Below are positions 11,701-23,693 of a DNA stretch of 64,000 bases, piece after piece (within the stretch, counting starts at the first letter, position 1; each line of letters opens with the position of its first letter). This DNA comes from Mesodorylaimus sp. YZB2_4. Its lineage: Eukaryota; Nematoda; Enoplea; Dorylaimida; Dorylaimidae. A model generated the notes under the pieces. It had not been told where the DNA came from and searched no databases. It saw only the letters and a list, made by a program, of their open reading frames with translations. Position numbers and translations under genes: made by a program. The stretch covers positions 558,001 to 622,000 of the forward strand of contig JASANH010001726.1 in assembly GCA_030248295.1 (NCBI GenBank). Reading direction: 5' to 3'.

Positions 11701-12913
11701 AACCTGCTCACACCCACGCAGAAAATCTGCAGAATAACCCAACGAAAGTCTACTTACAGAATTCGACGCACAAGCAAAATGTTTGTCAATTTCCTTCAAA
11801 TCTAAAAAACTATACAATTCCTCGTCGCCCAATCCTTCCCACACGGTGCCAGCCAAAGAATCCTCTTTGAGTTTTATCCAGTTCAACGTTTTTAATTGGC
11901 ACGATGGAGCTGGTACGGATTTCCTACGTTTCGCGGATACTCCCTCATTCGATGCACTCCAATTAGGTGGAGGCAAGGGCGGAGGTGGAGGTGGTGGTGG
12001 CGAAAGTGCTAGGCAGGATATCCTCGGCATCGTTTCACTTCCAGCGTATGTCGTAGAATCTAGGGATTTAGGTGAAGACTCGGCAGTTTCGCCATGGTTT
12101 GACCCAAAGTCATTGACTATTGTCAAAACTGATTGATCTCCTTGGTGACGCTTCAATTCGATAAGCTGTCTCTCTAATGATGCAATACGATCGTGACTTT
12201 CTTGAAGTTGCACAGATAAATCATGATTCATTTTTTGCAATTCGTCAAAATTTATGACATCTCCTGACAAGTTATCAGAACTCAGGGAAGTTGAACATGT
12301 TTGCGACGGCAACGAAACCGATGCTGCTGATTGATCGGATAGGCTCGTGTTTTTGCATTCATCGACTTCCTAAAAAATAACTGAAGATGTTTAGCCTCTT
12401 GGTGACCACCATTGGCTGAAGGAAGTGGCCACGAGTAAGTGTGCAGACAGCCCCAAACCCATGTTTAGCTCTGCTCACCTGCAAAATGCAACTGCCATCA
12501 TCGGCCACCCATGTCGGATCATGTCCCTTCAATCCCAATTCGACTTTTGCTAGTCTCCTGTCACTCCTCTGATCGACGTTTGGCGAACCCAGTAAGCTGT
12601 CATCAGAGGCAGACTCCTCAGTGGTTGTGCTATTACTACTATCACCAGCTGTTTTTGGCCGGCAAAAATCATCTAAAGATGATATGCCAGGTAAAGGAGG
12701 GCCGTCATCGAAAGTAATTTTTAAGCTGTTATCAGTAGTGGCTATATTAGATTTTCCGAACTGACGATTCTGACGTCGACGTTGCGCGCGGGTAAGAAAT
12801 TTTCGGCGACAATGTTGAAAACACAGGAGAATAGCAGCAGCTGCTAACAGTTTTTCTTTGATAGAATAAAGAGCGGTCCTAATCCAAGCTTTAGACTTGA
12901 GCAGGAAATCCAT
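8786..12913 (-). CDS. DAAM-like formin, nine exons, short N-terminus
   Basis: Formin that nucleates and elongates actin filaments. Exons read on the minus strand: 12913-12479, 12369-11758, 11260-11069, 10976-10870, 10605-10517, 10461-10182, 10116-9924, 9839-9669 and 9268-8786. All borders are GT-AG, all phases agree, and the total is 853 aa. Residues 185-220 form a coiled coil and 268-280 a short FH1 (P8-L-P3). FH2 runs from about 300 ([18 protein letters not shown]) to about 690, with [25 protein letters not shown] and [14 protein letters not shown] as landmarks. The FH2 start and the block [16 protein letters not shown] match DAAM best among formins I know. The last exon holds a DAD-like helix ([17 protein letters not shown], about 731-748) followed by basic residues. 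Odd: the first 145 residues are not a GBD/FH3 region; they start with a hydrophobic helix (about 16-34) flanked by basic residues. Further 5' exons may exist upstream. One intron is only 55 nt. Confidence 0.9.
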
Positions 12914-15147
12914 TATTGAAATCGATCGAGTCGATTCTGATCAATACTAAAAAGAGACAATAATTTTGTTTTCTCTTACCATGAAGCCTAAAAACTCGAC
13001 ACCTTGCCGCAGTAGAGTCGCGGGAGTCACGAGTAAAAGTAGTGAAATCCTTTTTCTAAGTCCAGTCACCCGTGCCCATGCTCAATGTGGACACAAGGGT
13101 CGAACGAGGGCGCAGACTGATGGATACTGAGCGATCAAGTCGATGGTGGTCGTGCAAACGGCGCCGTAAGTGCAAGTTTATTCAATAGGCTCAGAACTAG
13201 AAAACTCGAAATTTTCCCTCTCACTCTTGGCCACGGCGAAACGACGCCGCGAGGTTAAGGAATGAACATTTTCGAATAGCGGTTCGGACATATTCAATGA
13301 AAAAAATTCAAAAAACCAGCGAGCGGTGGTAAACGGGTAAAATAGGTGAGGTCAAGGAAAAAGTGCGGCAAACTCTCGAAACATCGCCTCGCCATTTCGT
13401 GCACCATTTTTCTAACTCGATAGTGAGTGAGTGAACTTGTCGTGGACGAACAATGAAGGCACGCGCGTGTGAACTCACCAATTCCCGACCTCATCGTCCC
13501 CTCGACCCCCCGACACTACCAACACCGTATTACAGAATTGAGATACACTTGGATGCGCGCTAAATTTATACCGACCACCAAATTCAAAAGGAGCTGATCG
13601 TGTGAAGTGAAAAAAATGCACGCCCATTGAATGCGGATGGAATAGAGTCATGCTGGGGTAAAATTGTAATTGGTGTTGGCAGTGTCGCCGACGGCGGCTG
13701 CGGTCAAAAACTTTTCAGAGGATCAACAACTAAGTGCTGTCCAGGACACGAGTATCATTAGGCAACAATGGACTGCAATGGGGTCGGAATAAGAGGAGGG
13801 AAGTGAATTAAAATTACCTCGACAAGAATAAAGTACATTATGGACTGATGCATGATAGGTTAAAAACATAAGATAAAAAACCCGAGGTTGAAAACTCAGG
13901 AAATCATAACACTGGCGATGCTGAAAATCCACCTTAAATGAAATATTTCGCGCCAGCTCCTATCAGTGCGTACTTGGACCATGCATAATGGAAAACACGC
14001 AAAAAACAGAATTTTCGATCCTCAGGGTGCGGCCAGCACATCAAAGCGGCCGACATGCAATACGGCTTATCTTCTACAGTATTGTATGCCTCCTGGAACA
14101 AACTAGCTATCTAAGGGCATCGATTATTGGCTCATGGCCAACGCATCAGAGATCTTCCATCTCCATGGGACCTATCCATTACACAGCCGTCTCCAAGGTC
14201 GACGCGACCCCATTCCCAGCACAGTTTCACGCCCGTCATCTAATTGCTGGTAGTCCAAATAAACACAACAAAAACATAAACAGCACAATTTAGCTCACTG
14301 ATGTCAATGACCCCCGCTGGTGCAATGACGACTCATTTTCATGCGCCTGATCCTATCGTTTTTGTCGAGTAATGAAATCTAGTGCACGCACACTACCCGT
14401 TTTGCAACCCTTTAGAAACTCGGCGCGACACTGTTTTTCTTCGCCTCCACTACCACGCCCGCCTAGAAAATTAGACAATACCTACATTTTGTTACGCAAT
14501 AGAAAAATGTTAGTGTCAGTTGACAAGTATGTACTTGCGACACCATCCACTTCTAATGCGCAATCGAGGATGAGGCGATGAAAATTTTCTCGTCAATCGT
14601 TTTTCCGTTGCACACAAACTGGCGCGGGGGAAATGTGCGAAAGGTCGGTCACGGTCGAGACCATACCTGCACATCGCCGTTGACAAAATACGATCATTTT
14701 TATTGGTGGCAATGTGCGACCGATTTGTAGGAGTCCTCATGGCATAAGTATGCATAGCCTCGTACTGTACAGTAGGTTAACGGCATGTTGGCCATTGGAT
14801 GCGAGCAGAGTCCCCATCTTATCTATCTTTGTCCATCATTTCCAGAATCAATCGGGGTAGGGAAGATAGAAGGCACTTTTTTGCGCCTAGATCCTTTATT
14901 TTACGATCTCGTACAGTTGCACTTCGTATTGAAACGTTTTTTGGTCAACTTTGAAGAAAAATATGGAAACGATGGGATGATTTGATGGATTCAGTATTGA
15001 GGTTACGCCATTCGATGACGCAAAGCCGCGAGAGGGAATCAGAATCTGACTGTGCCTGGAGTGACAATTCGGATCGCCCTACATCGGAGAAGATACCGCA
15101 AGCAGACAAACGCTGCATGCAAACCTTCTAGTCGCGGGAGACCGAGA

Positions 15148-15176
15148 CATCAACCCGACGGGTTTGTGTCTCGCCT
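15148..15176. repeat. Short hairpin inside a weakly repeated block
   Basis: The sequence can fold as GAGACA/TGTCTC enclosing CCCG/CGGG. A related but less foldable string (ACATCAACCCGA followed by CTCCTAGCCAGG) occurs at about 31247-31285, so the block may belong to a dispersed repeat family. No function is assigned. Confidence 0.4.
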
Positions 15177-15551
15177 GGGGAGCGGTAGTCAAAGCAACCA
15201 AAGAACCCTTCCCCACTGGTCCAACACCCCATTACATTTTCTTACCTCCTACCCCTGCAGAATGCACTATAAAGTCGCTAGCCACTAACAATAAGGGTCA
15301 AAGGTGCACTGCACCAGCAGAAGATCTAATCTCTGATTGACCCTGCGTGCTAGTCGTGCCAGTCGTAGGGTGTGCCTATCTGTCGAACAGCTGCGCAGAT
15401 GCACTTTGGGCGTGCCTCGATCTATTGATAAAGCGACAGAGATAAACAAATTGTGACTATTTTGTCACAGTCAACAAAGACAACTATTCGGGCATCCTAG
15501 TACTCGAAAGTCTTCGCTTTTCAAAAATTATCCAAAAAATGCGAGACTTAC

Positions 15552-15739
15552 GTCATTTTCACTTCCACAGGGGATGCGTAGTTTCCAAAACCCACTACCC
15601 GTTTTTGTTGGTGCATGTCAAAACAATCAAGAAACTTCTCCTCACTTACCAAACTGAACGTGTATCGGCACATTTCCATAGTTCGTCCAAATTTAGACGA
15701 AACGCCTTGACCTAGCCCGAAATCGAAAATCATTATTTT
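15552..15739 (-). CDS. Candidate internal or 5' exon, unknown gene
   Basis: Bounded by a good acceptor (TTTTCTTCCAG) and a perfect donor (GTAAGT after ATGAC), with one frame open throughout (starting MIFDFGLGQGVSSKFGR, ending ASPVEVKMT). An inner donor (TTG then GTAAGTGAGG) gives a shorter version. I do not recognise the protein. It does not splice in frame to the first formin exon at the acceptors I tested. Confidence 0.35.
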
Positions 15740-17440
15740 CTGGAAGAAAACCCAGTCGAATTAGTTCCTTCTCGCCACATGCGCGGGTAGTACGCATACA
15801 TTGGTTGAATGAACTAGTGGCTAGGTGGGACGACATAAAGGGAACTGAGTCAATTGAGCTTACGTCTGTTATTTGTAAATAGCAGGCGTACACAGCATCT
15901 TGTTACCTTATTGGCATTCCTGCCATGTTTGCAATAGCCCAGTCAAAAACGAGGACCAACCGTCAGCCTATGCTACCAGAAAATTTGCGTCACCAATAGT
16001 GCTCTGCATGCGGGTACTCACCGCACACCCTTTATAAGTCGGGCACTTATGACGACCCGTATTTACGTACTTACCTAGAAAATCCCCAAGATCACTCGCT
16101 CATGACCAGTTCGAGGCCAAGGTTAACCGAAGTAAGGCGAAATGCGGAACAGTTGAGTGATCGAGGAGCGGCTGGCGGGAGGATACATGCTCAAAAACGA
16201 TGTCCGAAACGCGTGTGCCTACACGTGTCCAACACACGGACCAGCAGTGTTTGTGAAGGTCATTGATTTCGGGCAATAGGATCCTATAATTTTTCATATA
16301 TTTATCTCCTCTATGGCCTTCGTCAACCACCGCGTCCGACGTCGAACGGACTAGTTTTTGTGGTGCTGAGATAAATTAGGCGTGCAGGGGGTGTATTTGA
16401 AAAAATACAGGTGCCTGAGCATGAATTTAAAAAGTCAGAGATAAAGTTATTATGGCATGATTTAATGGTGTAAAGTGGCATTGAATGGAGCCCGTAGGGT
16501 ATTCACCAATCGCCAGTGAACTCGACAAAATATAAAATAAGTCAAGTGCAGTTTGCTCTCGGGCGTATCTGATTTAAAATACATACTCGTAGTAGCGCGA
16601 GGGGAGAGACCTCAGACTATCATACGTAGGTTCATCGTCAGGAATGAGCACAACTGATGCCCTGTAATGCATGCAAATGGCCAGGATCTGGGGCCCCACG
16701 CAAGAGTTTCCTTGCGAGCACAGGTGGTTCAAAAAGCTACCTAAGGAAGATAAACTATGTACATCTTACACTTTTTTGTTGCCTACTGTCGATAAACTAA
16801 CTTTTATAGGTTGCGGATAAGGGGTTATAGAATCCCCTTATCAAAGAACGCAAATTTCTGAATCGATTTTCCCGCTGTTGCGTACTTTAACTTTGTTCAT
16901 ATAGCAATATTCAGCAAGTCGCTCAGATTTTACAAATTGTACCTGACACACCGCAAATTTTTTATTTTTCTGTTTAGTCACCCGCGGTTTCCCCTAAAAA
17001 AATTACCAAACCAGCGCAAATTCGATACAAATAATTGCTTTTGTGAATTCCAGTCGGAGCTAATCTGCCGTTATTTACAATTTATGCTAAAAATGTTACT
17101 TCCGTTTCCTGTCAAGTTTTTTTTCAAAACGAGCGGTGAATAACTTTGAAAACAATGCACAAACCCATAGAACTCACTACTTCAGTTTTCTGGAATAGTA
17201 TCAAAATTTACTAAAACGAAGCGCATGGATTAGATATTTCAGCAGAAAAAAAGCGAACGGAACATGATGAGGGAAGTCTAACAAGTACGTATACAGTGGA
17301 CAATTTTCGGGCAATTAATGGTCAAAGATTTCACAGCACTAAAAGTAATTACTGATCGCATTATTCCTTGTAGGGTAATTGAACGGTACTACATCTTCAC
17401 GAATCTCTTATCATCTAAGCATATTGACATGATCTCTGAT

Positions 17441-20400
17441 TCAATACCGATTTAATCCAAGCCACACAAACAATGTAGGCATTAAGAAACATACGTTGAA
17501 GGCTATGGCGAAATAAGTCAAAAATTTGGCCGGTAATTCAACACACGTCCAACGTTTCTCTTTCAGCTCGTCTAATTTCACGTGATGCAATGTCGATGCG
17601 AATGTATAGTAAGCTGGTTTAACAATAAATCTCGTGCACAATACAACTCCCAGCCCCAGAGCCGTCCGTAACACGTAGCGTACCAATTCGCGTGCATCGG
17701 GTACTTGGAGCAAACACACTCGATTCCACGACCATACTCCCGTGCGAAAACCCAACCAGCTGCCACTGATCACGCCAGCGCATACGGCCACGATGGCCAC
17801 TGTATCGGCCCAAGGACACGTCCAACGTCGACCTTCGCTAGGATAGATAAGACAAGCACCAAGACACAGCCAAATCACTGCAGCTGGACCGATCAGTGAG
17901 GACATCATCCAGTGATCGAGATCCTCCGCAAAGGGAACATAAGCGAATATCACCGAAAAACTGATGGCTAAACCAGCGACCACTTCCTAAGCAAAACATT
18001 GTTGAAAATTGGCAAAGAATGCATTGTCACATCAACTTACCACGGCTGTATGTACGCCCACATACAGCCGACTCGAGCAAACTAGTATGACGTAGGTGGC
18101 GAAGAAGATGGAGGAACCAAGTGTTGGAAGCTAGAAGAAAGGATGCGTGATATCAGCCATTAAGCAGCAATTTGTATGCCGCACACCCGCCAATCCACCC
18201 TCTGAATGCAAAAGAAGTAGCGAGCATCATTTCATGCCAGCGTGGATGTTTTTTGTTGCGCATAAGACCAAGGGGCTCACAATATATTGTTGGTGAGCGA
18301 CACATTCCTCTTGACTTGAAGCGTTTTGACAAGTACAGCTAATAATCCACAGATACGTTCGTTATTTTTTTGGAACTCACGGACTTGTCTTTGGTCAAAT
18401 GCCTGCCACTTGTCAACTTACAGTTCATGTTGATCAAAGCCAGACAACATCCTAATCATAGGAGCAGAGCATATTCAGCCAGATTTCTACCTAGCCTAAG
18501 AATGTCCAATGAAGACAAGCCAAGATACTGTTTGCGACTGCCAATAAAGTCAACCACATACTTCTTTGCGCACAGCCAACCACCAGACAGATCAACCAAG
18601 GAAACCAAATACCAACTATACCCTCCTTGCAGACACCTCTTGTACTTTCGATATAATTATATAGCTGTGATGACTCCACCCAACTGCTGCAACTATTTGA
18701 AACAAGTCCCAGGCAGGAGAGATAAGACATAATTTGCCCCCTAAGGCTAATATCGACCAATCTACAGATCTGGCCGAACCGATACGAGTCCGGCTGCTGG
18801 TTCGGCAACTAAAACTTATTATAGTGTATCTGCCGGAAAATGATAAGGTGTGGCATATTATTATGGGAAAATCCCGTTTTTTCTCTCAAATCAGCATCCA
18901 ATCCCACTTAAGGCGCGGGTTAATGCTTTTGTGTCCTTTGGAGTGGTCTGAGAGAGAGTGAAAGTGAGGTGGCAGAGCAGGTTAGTGAGGACGCAGTGCT
19001 AAATACGTCACCCCACCTATTTTTTATTTTCTGAAGCGGATCGGCTAGATCGGATTGGGATCAGGATCCAGGCTTAGTGTCGGATCAGTCGATGCTGGCC
19101 CTAACAATAAGCGAAGGCTTGGGGAAAAAACTACAGGCTTCACTACACCTATGAGGTAATAAAGTACCTCGAGAGTAGAAAAAGTTCTCGTGTCATTCCT
19201 GTCAGGTCTCCGCCGTTACTTCCGAAAAAGAAAAGAAAAACTTTCAATGAATGTCAAATTTTGAACAGTCTGAGGTGACAAGGGAACGTCGCGAAGTGAC
19301 AATATGGACTTCATGTGCGAATGGTTTCAAAATATTCCTTGGTACCATACAGTACAACACACGTCTTTCAATCTTGTCGGCTGATGGCCAGGTAATAAGC
19401 AGTGGCGAGCGATCAAAGTCACTAAACTTCGTATTTTTAGACGAGGGGGCGCCGGTCAAATGCCGAGTATCTTTCATCATAGGGGTCGAATGTTGTGTCA
19501 TTCGATCGCCACGGCTGGCTGACCACCTGACCTGGCCATCAGTCAAAATATTCTGGAAACTAAGTTGTATGGTATCAATATATATTTTGCGATATTCGCC
19601 ATGATGATTGCAATATTGACGTCGCCTGTGAGAAGCCTGACTTTCCTGCACGTCAGCTGGGATGGGCGCGACAGGCCTAGAGTTATACTCAGAACAGTCT
19701 TGATCGCCAGCTTCAGTGAAGCCCACGATCTAAGCTGGCCTATTTGTCAGGCATTATCCATGGCGAGAGCCTGCGAATAGCCATGACCCTGCATATTTGA
19801 CGCTAATCATACACCACCTGAAATGGTGTACAAATGAGGTTTATCAGCTCAAACGACTGAAACTTCTTTAAAATTGACTTTACTGCCGACCTGACGATGG
19901 GAGGAGGCATGCTAACCTTGTCTACCCATGAGGGACACCATAGCTACTTCACCACCCGAGGGGGCGTCTTTTCTCAAGTATGTATTTCTAAAGTGTAGCC
20001 ACAGCATACATTTTCCCGGCTTTTTCACCAGAACCATGGCTGCCAGCTATTCCACACCTTGTGCCAGTATCCCAATATCCACCTCCCACGTCTCTCTGGT
20101 AAGAACACCTGCGTACCTTGCACAACTCGTGTTCGAAGTAGACGACTGTGAACGGCAGACAAACAGATACGATCGCGTGCGTTGATGGCATTCCAAATTC
20201 GGACAGAAACAGCTTCTCCAAGTAAACCGTGGGCGGCGATGATGGACGAGGCCAACGTAGGTATTCTTTTATAAATTGGCCAATGTACATGGCTAGAGCC
20301 CACAAGATGATAATTTTTCGACCTGAAATGAACATGGGTCTGAACAATGCGCCAATATAATGCATAAAAAAGCGTGAAATTTTCTAGCTGGGTGCAAATG

Positions 20401-20884
20401 TATTCAGTGTGCCATGCCATCTAAACACTGCCACCCGAAAAGCACCGACCAAAGAACCATCACCACATGCATTACTTATACCAGTTGGACCGTCGAAATT
20501 CCAAAACCAAAATGGGAAAAACGAAATGTAAAATTCTTCTTGACCCAACAGACTGCCGAATTTGAATGCATAATATGCAAATAGATTGTGAATTCGATAC
20601 AAATTCTTAGGAGTGGCTCGGAGTGGATCTGGCTTTGAAATCTTTCCATTTTCTTCGCCTTCAAGGATCTTGTCATTTTCCAATCCTTTCCGTAGTTTTA
20701 CGTTTTCGTAAGTTTTTTCGTTATGATCCCGAGATTGATTTATGAACTCGTCAATCTTAAGATTGCTTTTATCGAGACGTTCAATACCGAAATATGATTG
20801 GAATCGAGCAGTGCACTCGGCCGAATTCAGGTATCGAAATGTTTCCATGGCGGAACTGAGGAAATTACTTTTCGGGTCATCCAT
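17441..20884 (-). CDS. Sphingosine-1-phosphate phosphatase (PAP2 family)
   Basis: Integral ER membrane enzyme that dephosphorylates sphingosine-1-phosphate to sphingosine. Exons on the minus strand: 20884-20482, 20322-20117, 18130-18041 and 17986-17441; phases agree and give 414 aa. The soluble N-terminus (1-100) is followed by EEFYISFFPFWFWN, typical of SGPP1/2. The PAP2 motifs are C1 KEYLRWPRP (153-161), C2 MPSTHA (179-184) and C3 SRLYVGVHTAVE (223-234). The C1 Lys and Arg, the C2 Ser and His, and the C3 Arg and His are present. The residue four after the C3 His, normally Asp, is Glu234; the exon junction that creates it is phase 0 and unambiguous. The C-terminal half holds several TM helices (LIGPAAVIWLCLGACLI and others). 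The 1.99-kb intron 18131-20116 contains repeat sequence. Confidence 0.92.
19265..19340 (+). repeat. Dispersed repeat family 2, half copy in intron
   Basis: The string GGGAACGTCGCGAAGTGACA followed by GCGAATGGTT.CAAAATATTC resembles the arms of the inverted-repeat element at 31725-32095. It lies in the long intron of the S1P phosphatase gene; a matching right arm was not convincing. Confidence 0.5.
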
Positions 20885-21493
20885 AATTTGCCGTTACCAG
20901 TGGTTGTACAAAGGAAATTTGAACAGTGCAATTTAGGTGTTTCCTTGGGTGATGTCCAAACTTTGAAGATTAATGAAGGCTAAAAAGCAAAGAGTGCTAG
21001 CAAACGTGAATCACAGTACTGATCGTAGCAAAAACAAGGGCGCGGCTCTGCCATACAGCTTGATTACGCCACAAAGCTGTCACTCCCTGAGATTAGACAA
21101 AGACTGATGAGCCAGTCATGGAAGCGCCATGGTGATAAGCGTCCAATGCAAACGTATAAGCTTCAACTCGATGATGCGCAAGTGAAAGAAATAGGGCCGC
21201 CGGGGAGTCAAGAATAAGTTCTAGATGTTTTGCTATCCAGTTAAGTCGTAATAAATTTCAATGGTCGGCTCTAAATAAACGTGCTTACACTGAAGTTTGC
21301 AAAATATGAATCACGTGCTGTACAACTTTCCCGAAAAAACAGAATTTTATTATCCAGGCAGTTTTGGGATTTCGCGACGCAAAGAGAAAAAGACCAAATT
21401 AAAACAAAGTACACAAGAACGATTCTTACAGTTGCAACATTGCAAAAGAGCCGAAAACTCTACAGCAATGAGAAACCAAAAAGAAATTGCACA

Positions 21494-21610
21494 AGCGCGA
21501 TGTATACTCGATAATGGAGACAAAATGGAGAAATCGCGAATGGAGACGGGCTCCTCGTGGACCATTCCAAGTGTTGCGCACAAGGAAAAATGTGCGCGTC
21601 TCCACTTATA
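21494..21610 (+). repeat. Arm of small inverted-repeat element (family 3)
   Basis: GCGCGATGTATACTCGA followed by AATGGAGA matches the reverse complement of the right end of the element at 22524-22652. The sequence then repeats the phrase AATGGAGAC and ends near ATGTGCGCGTCTCC. Confidence 0.55.
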
Positions 21611-22523
21611 TTTTACCTTAGCATTACATAATGAAAAATATGCACATAAAATATAGATTTCTTGAAATAAAAAGCTACAGGATGTCTGACGGACTGGGAC
21701 TTTACGAACTGATACAACCGAAAATTTTTCACCACAAAAGAATTCCAAAATAAGAGTACCGTACTGTACATAAAATAAGTAAACACTTATTGCCAATAAT
21801 TGATCATCTACCCAAGACAGATCATCGATTCGCTTGAAACATCATATCTTCTACCTGTTTAGTTCTCTTCTTTTATGTTGCCAATAGACTCTGACACCGC
21901 GCCAGCATCATGTTTGCCTCGAGCCAGCGTTGCCTAATCATCGCGAATTTCATTATGTTGGAACGATAGGTACTTGATTTTCTTTTTCCGGCGTCGACAT
22001 GTTCTTTGTTTAGCTGAACCAAGTATTTCCTATCCCCGTTCTAGCCAACGTGATCCGAATTCCATATCTGAAATAGGACCAACATATGAAGGGATTGATG
22101 ATACCTAGGCCTATAATTTATCTACCACATGATTGCTAAAGACGAAACCTTGCAAACCTTGTTCATAACAGTGCAGGTGAGATGACGAAACTCCCGCAAA
22201 ATGTGACTCTTTACTGTGAGGGTGCATTGTACAGCCATGCTGTATTTTTTAAGGCCACTCCTCAAAAAATATTGAGAAATAAGTAAAATACGGATATTAC
22301 ATACCTGGTTTTCTCCACTCATCGAATTTACATAAAAGCTCACGAGCCTGTACCTCCTAAATGGCCAAAACTGGCCGATTTTTCTCGAAATATTCCAAAA
22401 TACGAGAATTCAGAATTAATTTCCAAGTCCTCTCGTCACGTGCGGCACGAATGGAGACAGTGTCCATCAGGCTTCCCGTCTCCATTCGATGGAGGGACCA
22501 TTCCTTCCATTTGGGTCTCCATT

Positions 22524-22652
22524 CGAGGCAATGTATACTAGAAAATGGACAGATCGCCAAAAAGAGCGCGCACACCTTTGTTTTCTGTCTTTTTTGAAAT
22601 GGACTTTGGATGTGCGCACGTTCTCCATTTCGAGTATACATCGCGCTACATG
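22524..22652. mobile_element. Short MITE-like element with inverted ends (family 3)
   Basis: The left end GCAATGTATACTAGAAAATG and the right end CATTTCGAGTATACATCGCG are imperfect inverted repeats about 85 bases apart. Inner motifs GCGCGCACAC and GTGCGCAC also face each other. No coding capacity. It is probably a non-autonomous DNA transposon. Confidence 0.55.
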
Positions 22653-23033
22653 GAAGTCATCATAGAATCTACGCAAGGGCGGTAAAAGAATCTTTCAGCT
22701 GTCAGCAGAATTATATGACCTGTGCGTATTCCTCACCAGCTGAAACAGTAGGTTATGACCAAATCGAAGGAAATTCTTTCTAAAGTCTTGAAAACGAAGA
22801 GTAAAAAAACTATTACACTATCTTAAACTATCATTACTAAGATTTGTGATCTAGCACATTTGGACAATAGCAGTAAGTGAGAAATAGTCACCAGAACGCA
22901 ATTCTGATTCTCTATTTTACGCACTCCACATCCTCATATCAGATCGGCGGAAATTAAAAGTTGCCTTCTTCTGCAATGGTCCACTTCTTGCAGGACATTC
23001 CACCAGTGCTATGAGATCTAGAACCCCTAAAAA

Positions 23034-23579
23034 ATGATTATTATTCTCATGGGTGTATGTGCGAGTGGGAAGTCAACCATTGGTCATTTTCTTTCTTCAG
23101 AACTCGGCTGGCCATTTTACGACGGTGATGATTATCATACCGAAAAAAATCGACAAAAAATGGCATCTGGTATCCCGTTGACTGATGATGATCGAAAGGC
23201 CTGGTTGGAATCGCTCTCAGATTTGGCGCTTCAGGAAAGCAGCATTGGTCAACCGGCTATTATCGCCTGTTCGGCATTAAAGTACTCTTATCGTAATCTC
23301 TTTCGAGGTCAAAACAGGACGACTCACGATCAGTCGTTGTCCACAGCAGACATTAGGTTCGTTTATTTGAAGCTGACGCCAGCAATGGTTGAGAGTCGAC
23401 TGAAAGAGAGGAAAGGTCACTTTTTTAACGCTCAGTTGGTACGTAGTCAGTTTGAGACACTAGAAGAACCCGGACAGCAAAATGAACAGGATGTACTGAC
23501 TGTGGATGCTAGTTTGACTGTAGATGAAATTGTCCAGTTTGTAAAGAAGTGGATTTTGAACGAAGTGAGAGGGAGCTAA
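23034..23579 (+). CDS. IDNK: Gluconokinase (thermoresistant/IDNK type)
   Basis: Cytosolic enzyme that phosphorylates D-gluconate to 6-phosphogluconate with ATP, feeding the pentose phosphate pathway. The single-exon protein has 181 aa, the usual length. It starts directly with the first beta strand and a Walker A loop (GVCASGKST, residues 7-15). The family signature ELGWPFYDGDDYHTEKNRQK (about 24-43) and GIPLTDDDRKAWL follow, then IIACSALKYSYR, and GHFFNAQLVRSQFETLEEP near the C-terminus. All residues expected for nucleotide and gluconate binding are present. A consensus poly(A) signal lies about 110 bases after the stop. The animal-type arrangement and neighbouring spliced genes argue against bacterial contamination. 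Confidence 0.95.
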   Translation: MIIILMGVCASGKSTIGHFLSSELGWPFYDGDDYHTEKNRQKMASGIPLTDDDRKAWLESLSDLALQESSIGQPAIIACSALKYSYRNLFRGQNRTTHDQSLSTADIRFVYLKLTPAMVESRLKERKGHFFNAQLVRSQFETLEEPGQQNEQDVLTVDASLTVDEIVQFVKKWILNEVRGS

Positions 23580-23687
23580 TGCTTACTGTACGGGTTCTGA
23601 TGGTGGTGATTAAGCTGATTCCCTTATTGGTAGCGATATCAGTGCCTATTCCCTAATCTGTGATAATTCATGTATGCCTTGATTCAG

Positions 23688-23693
23688 AATAAA
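23688..23693 (+). terminator. Poly(A) signal of gluconokinase gene
   Basis: AATAAA, 109 bases after the gluconokinase stop codon, on the same strand. Confidence 0.6.

Larger units (their letters stand above)
12914..17440. other. Intergenic, 5' side of formin gene
   Basis: No complete gene. It holds one exon candidate on the minus strand (15739-15552) and a second strong minus-strand donor (CTAG then GTAAGTACG, at about 16073). These could belong to a 5' untranslated leader or an alternative start of the formin gene, but neither joins to the 12913 ATG in frame. A small palindromic repeat lies at about 15148-15176. Confidence 0.5.
20885..23033. other. Intergenic with small inverted-repeat elements
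   Basis: No gene seen. It contains copies of a short palindromic element (see 22524-22652) and a diverged arm at about 21494-21610. A TACTGTA word at about 21766 is one of many in the window. Confidence 0.55.

Noticed and set aside
11783-12136. Gly-rich open frame on the plus strand
   Set aside because: It is the antisense shadow of the formin FH1 polyproline exon.
16055-16085. U1 snRNA 5' end (ACTTACCTAG)
   Set aside because: The string is simply the complement of a consensus donor site on the minus strand; no U1 stem-loops follow.
19244-19726. 160-codon minus-strand open frame in the S1P phosphatase intron
   Set aside because: It overlaps dispersed repeat family 2, has no domain and would need to be a nested gene without splice support.
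23034-23579. Bacterial contamination or recent horizontal transfer of gluconokinase
   Set aside because: Animals have this gene, codon use is like that of its neighbours, and it has a eukaryotic poly(A) signal.
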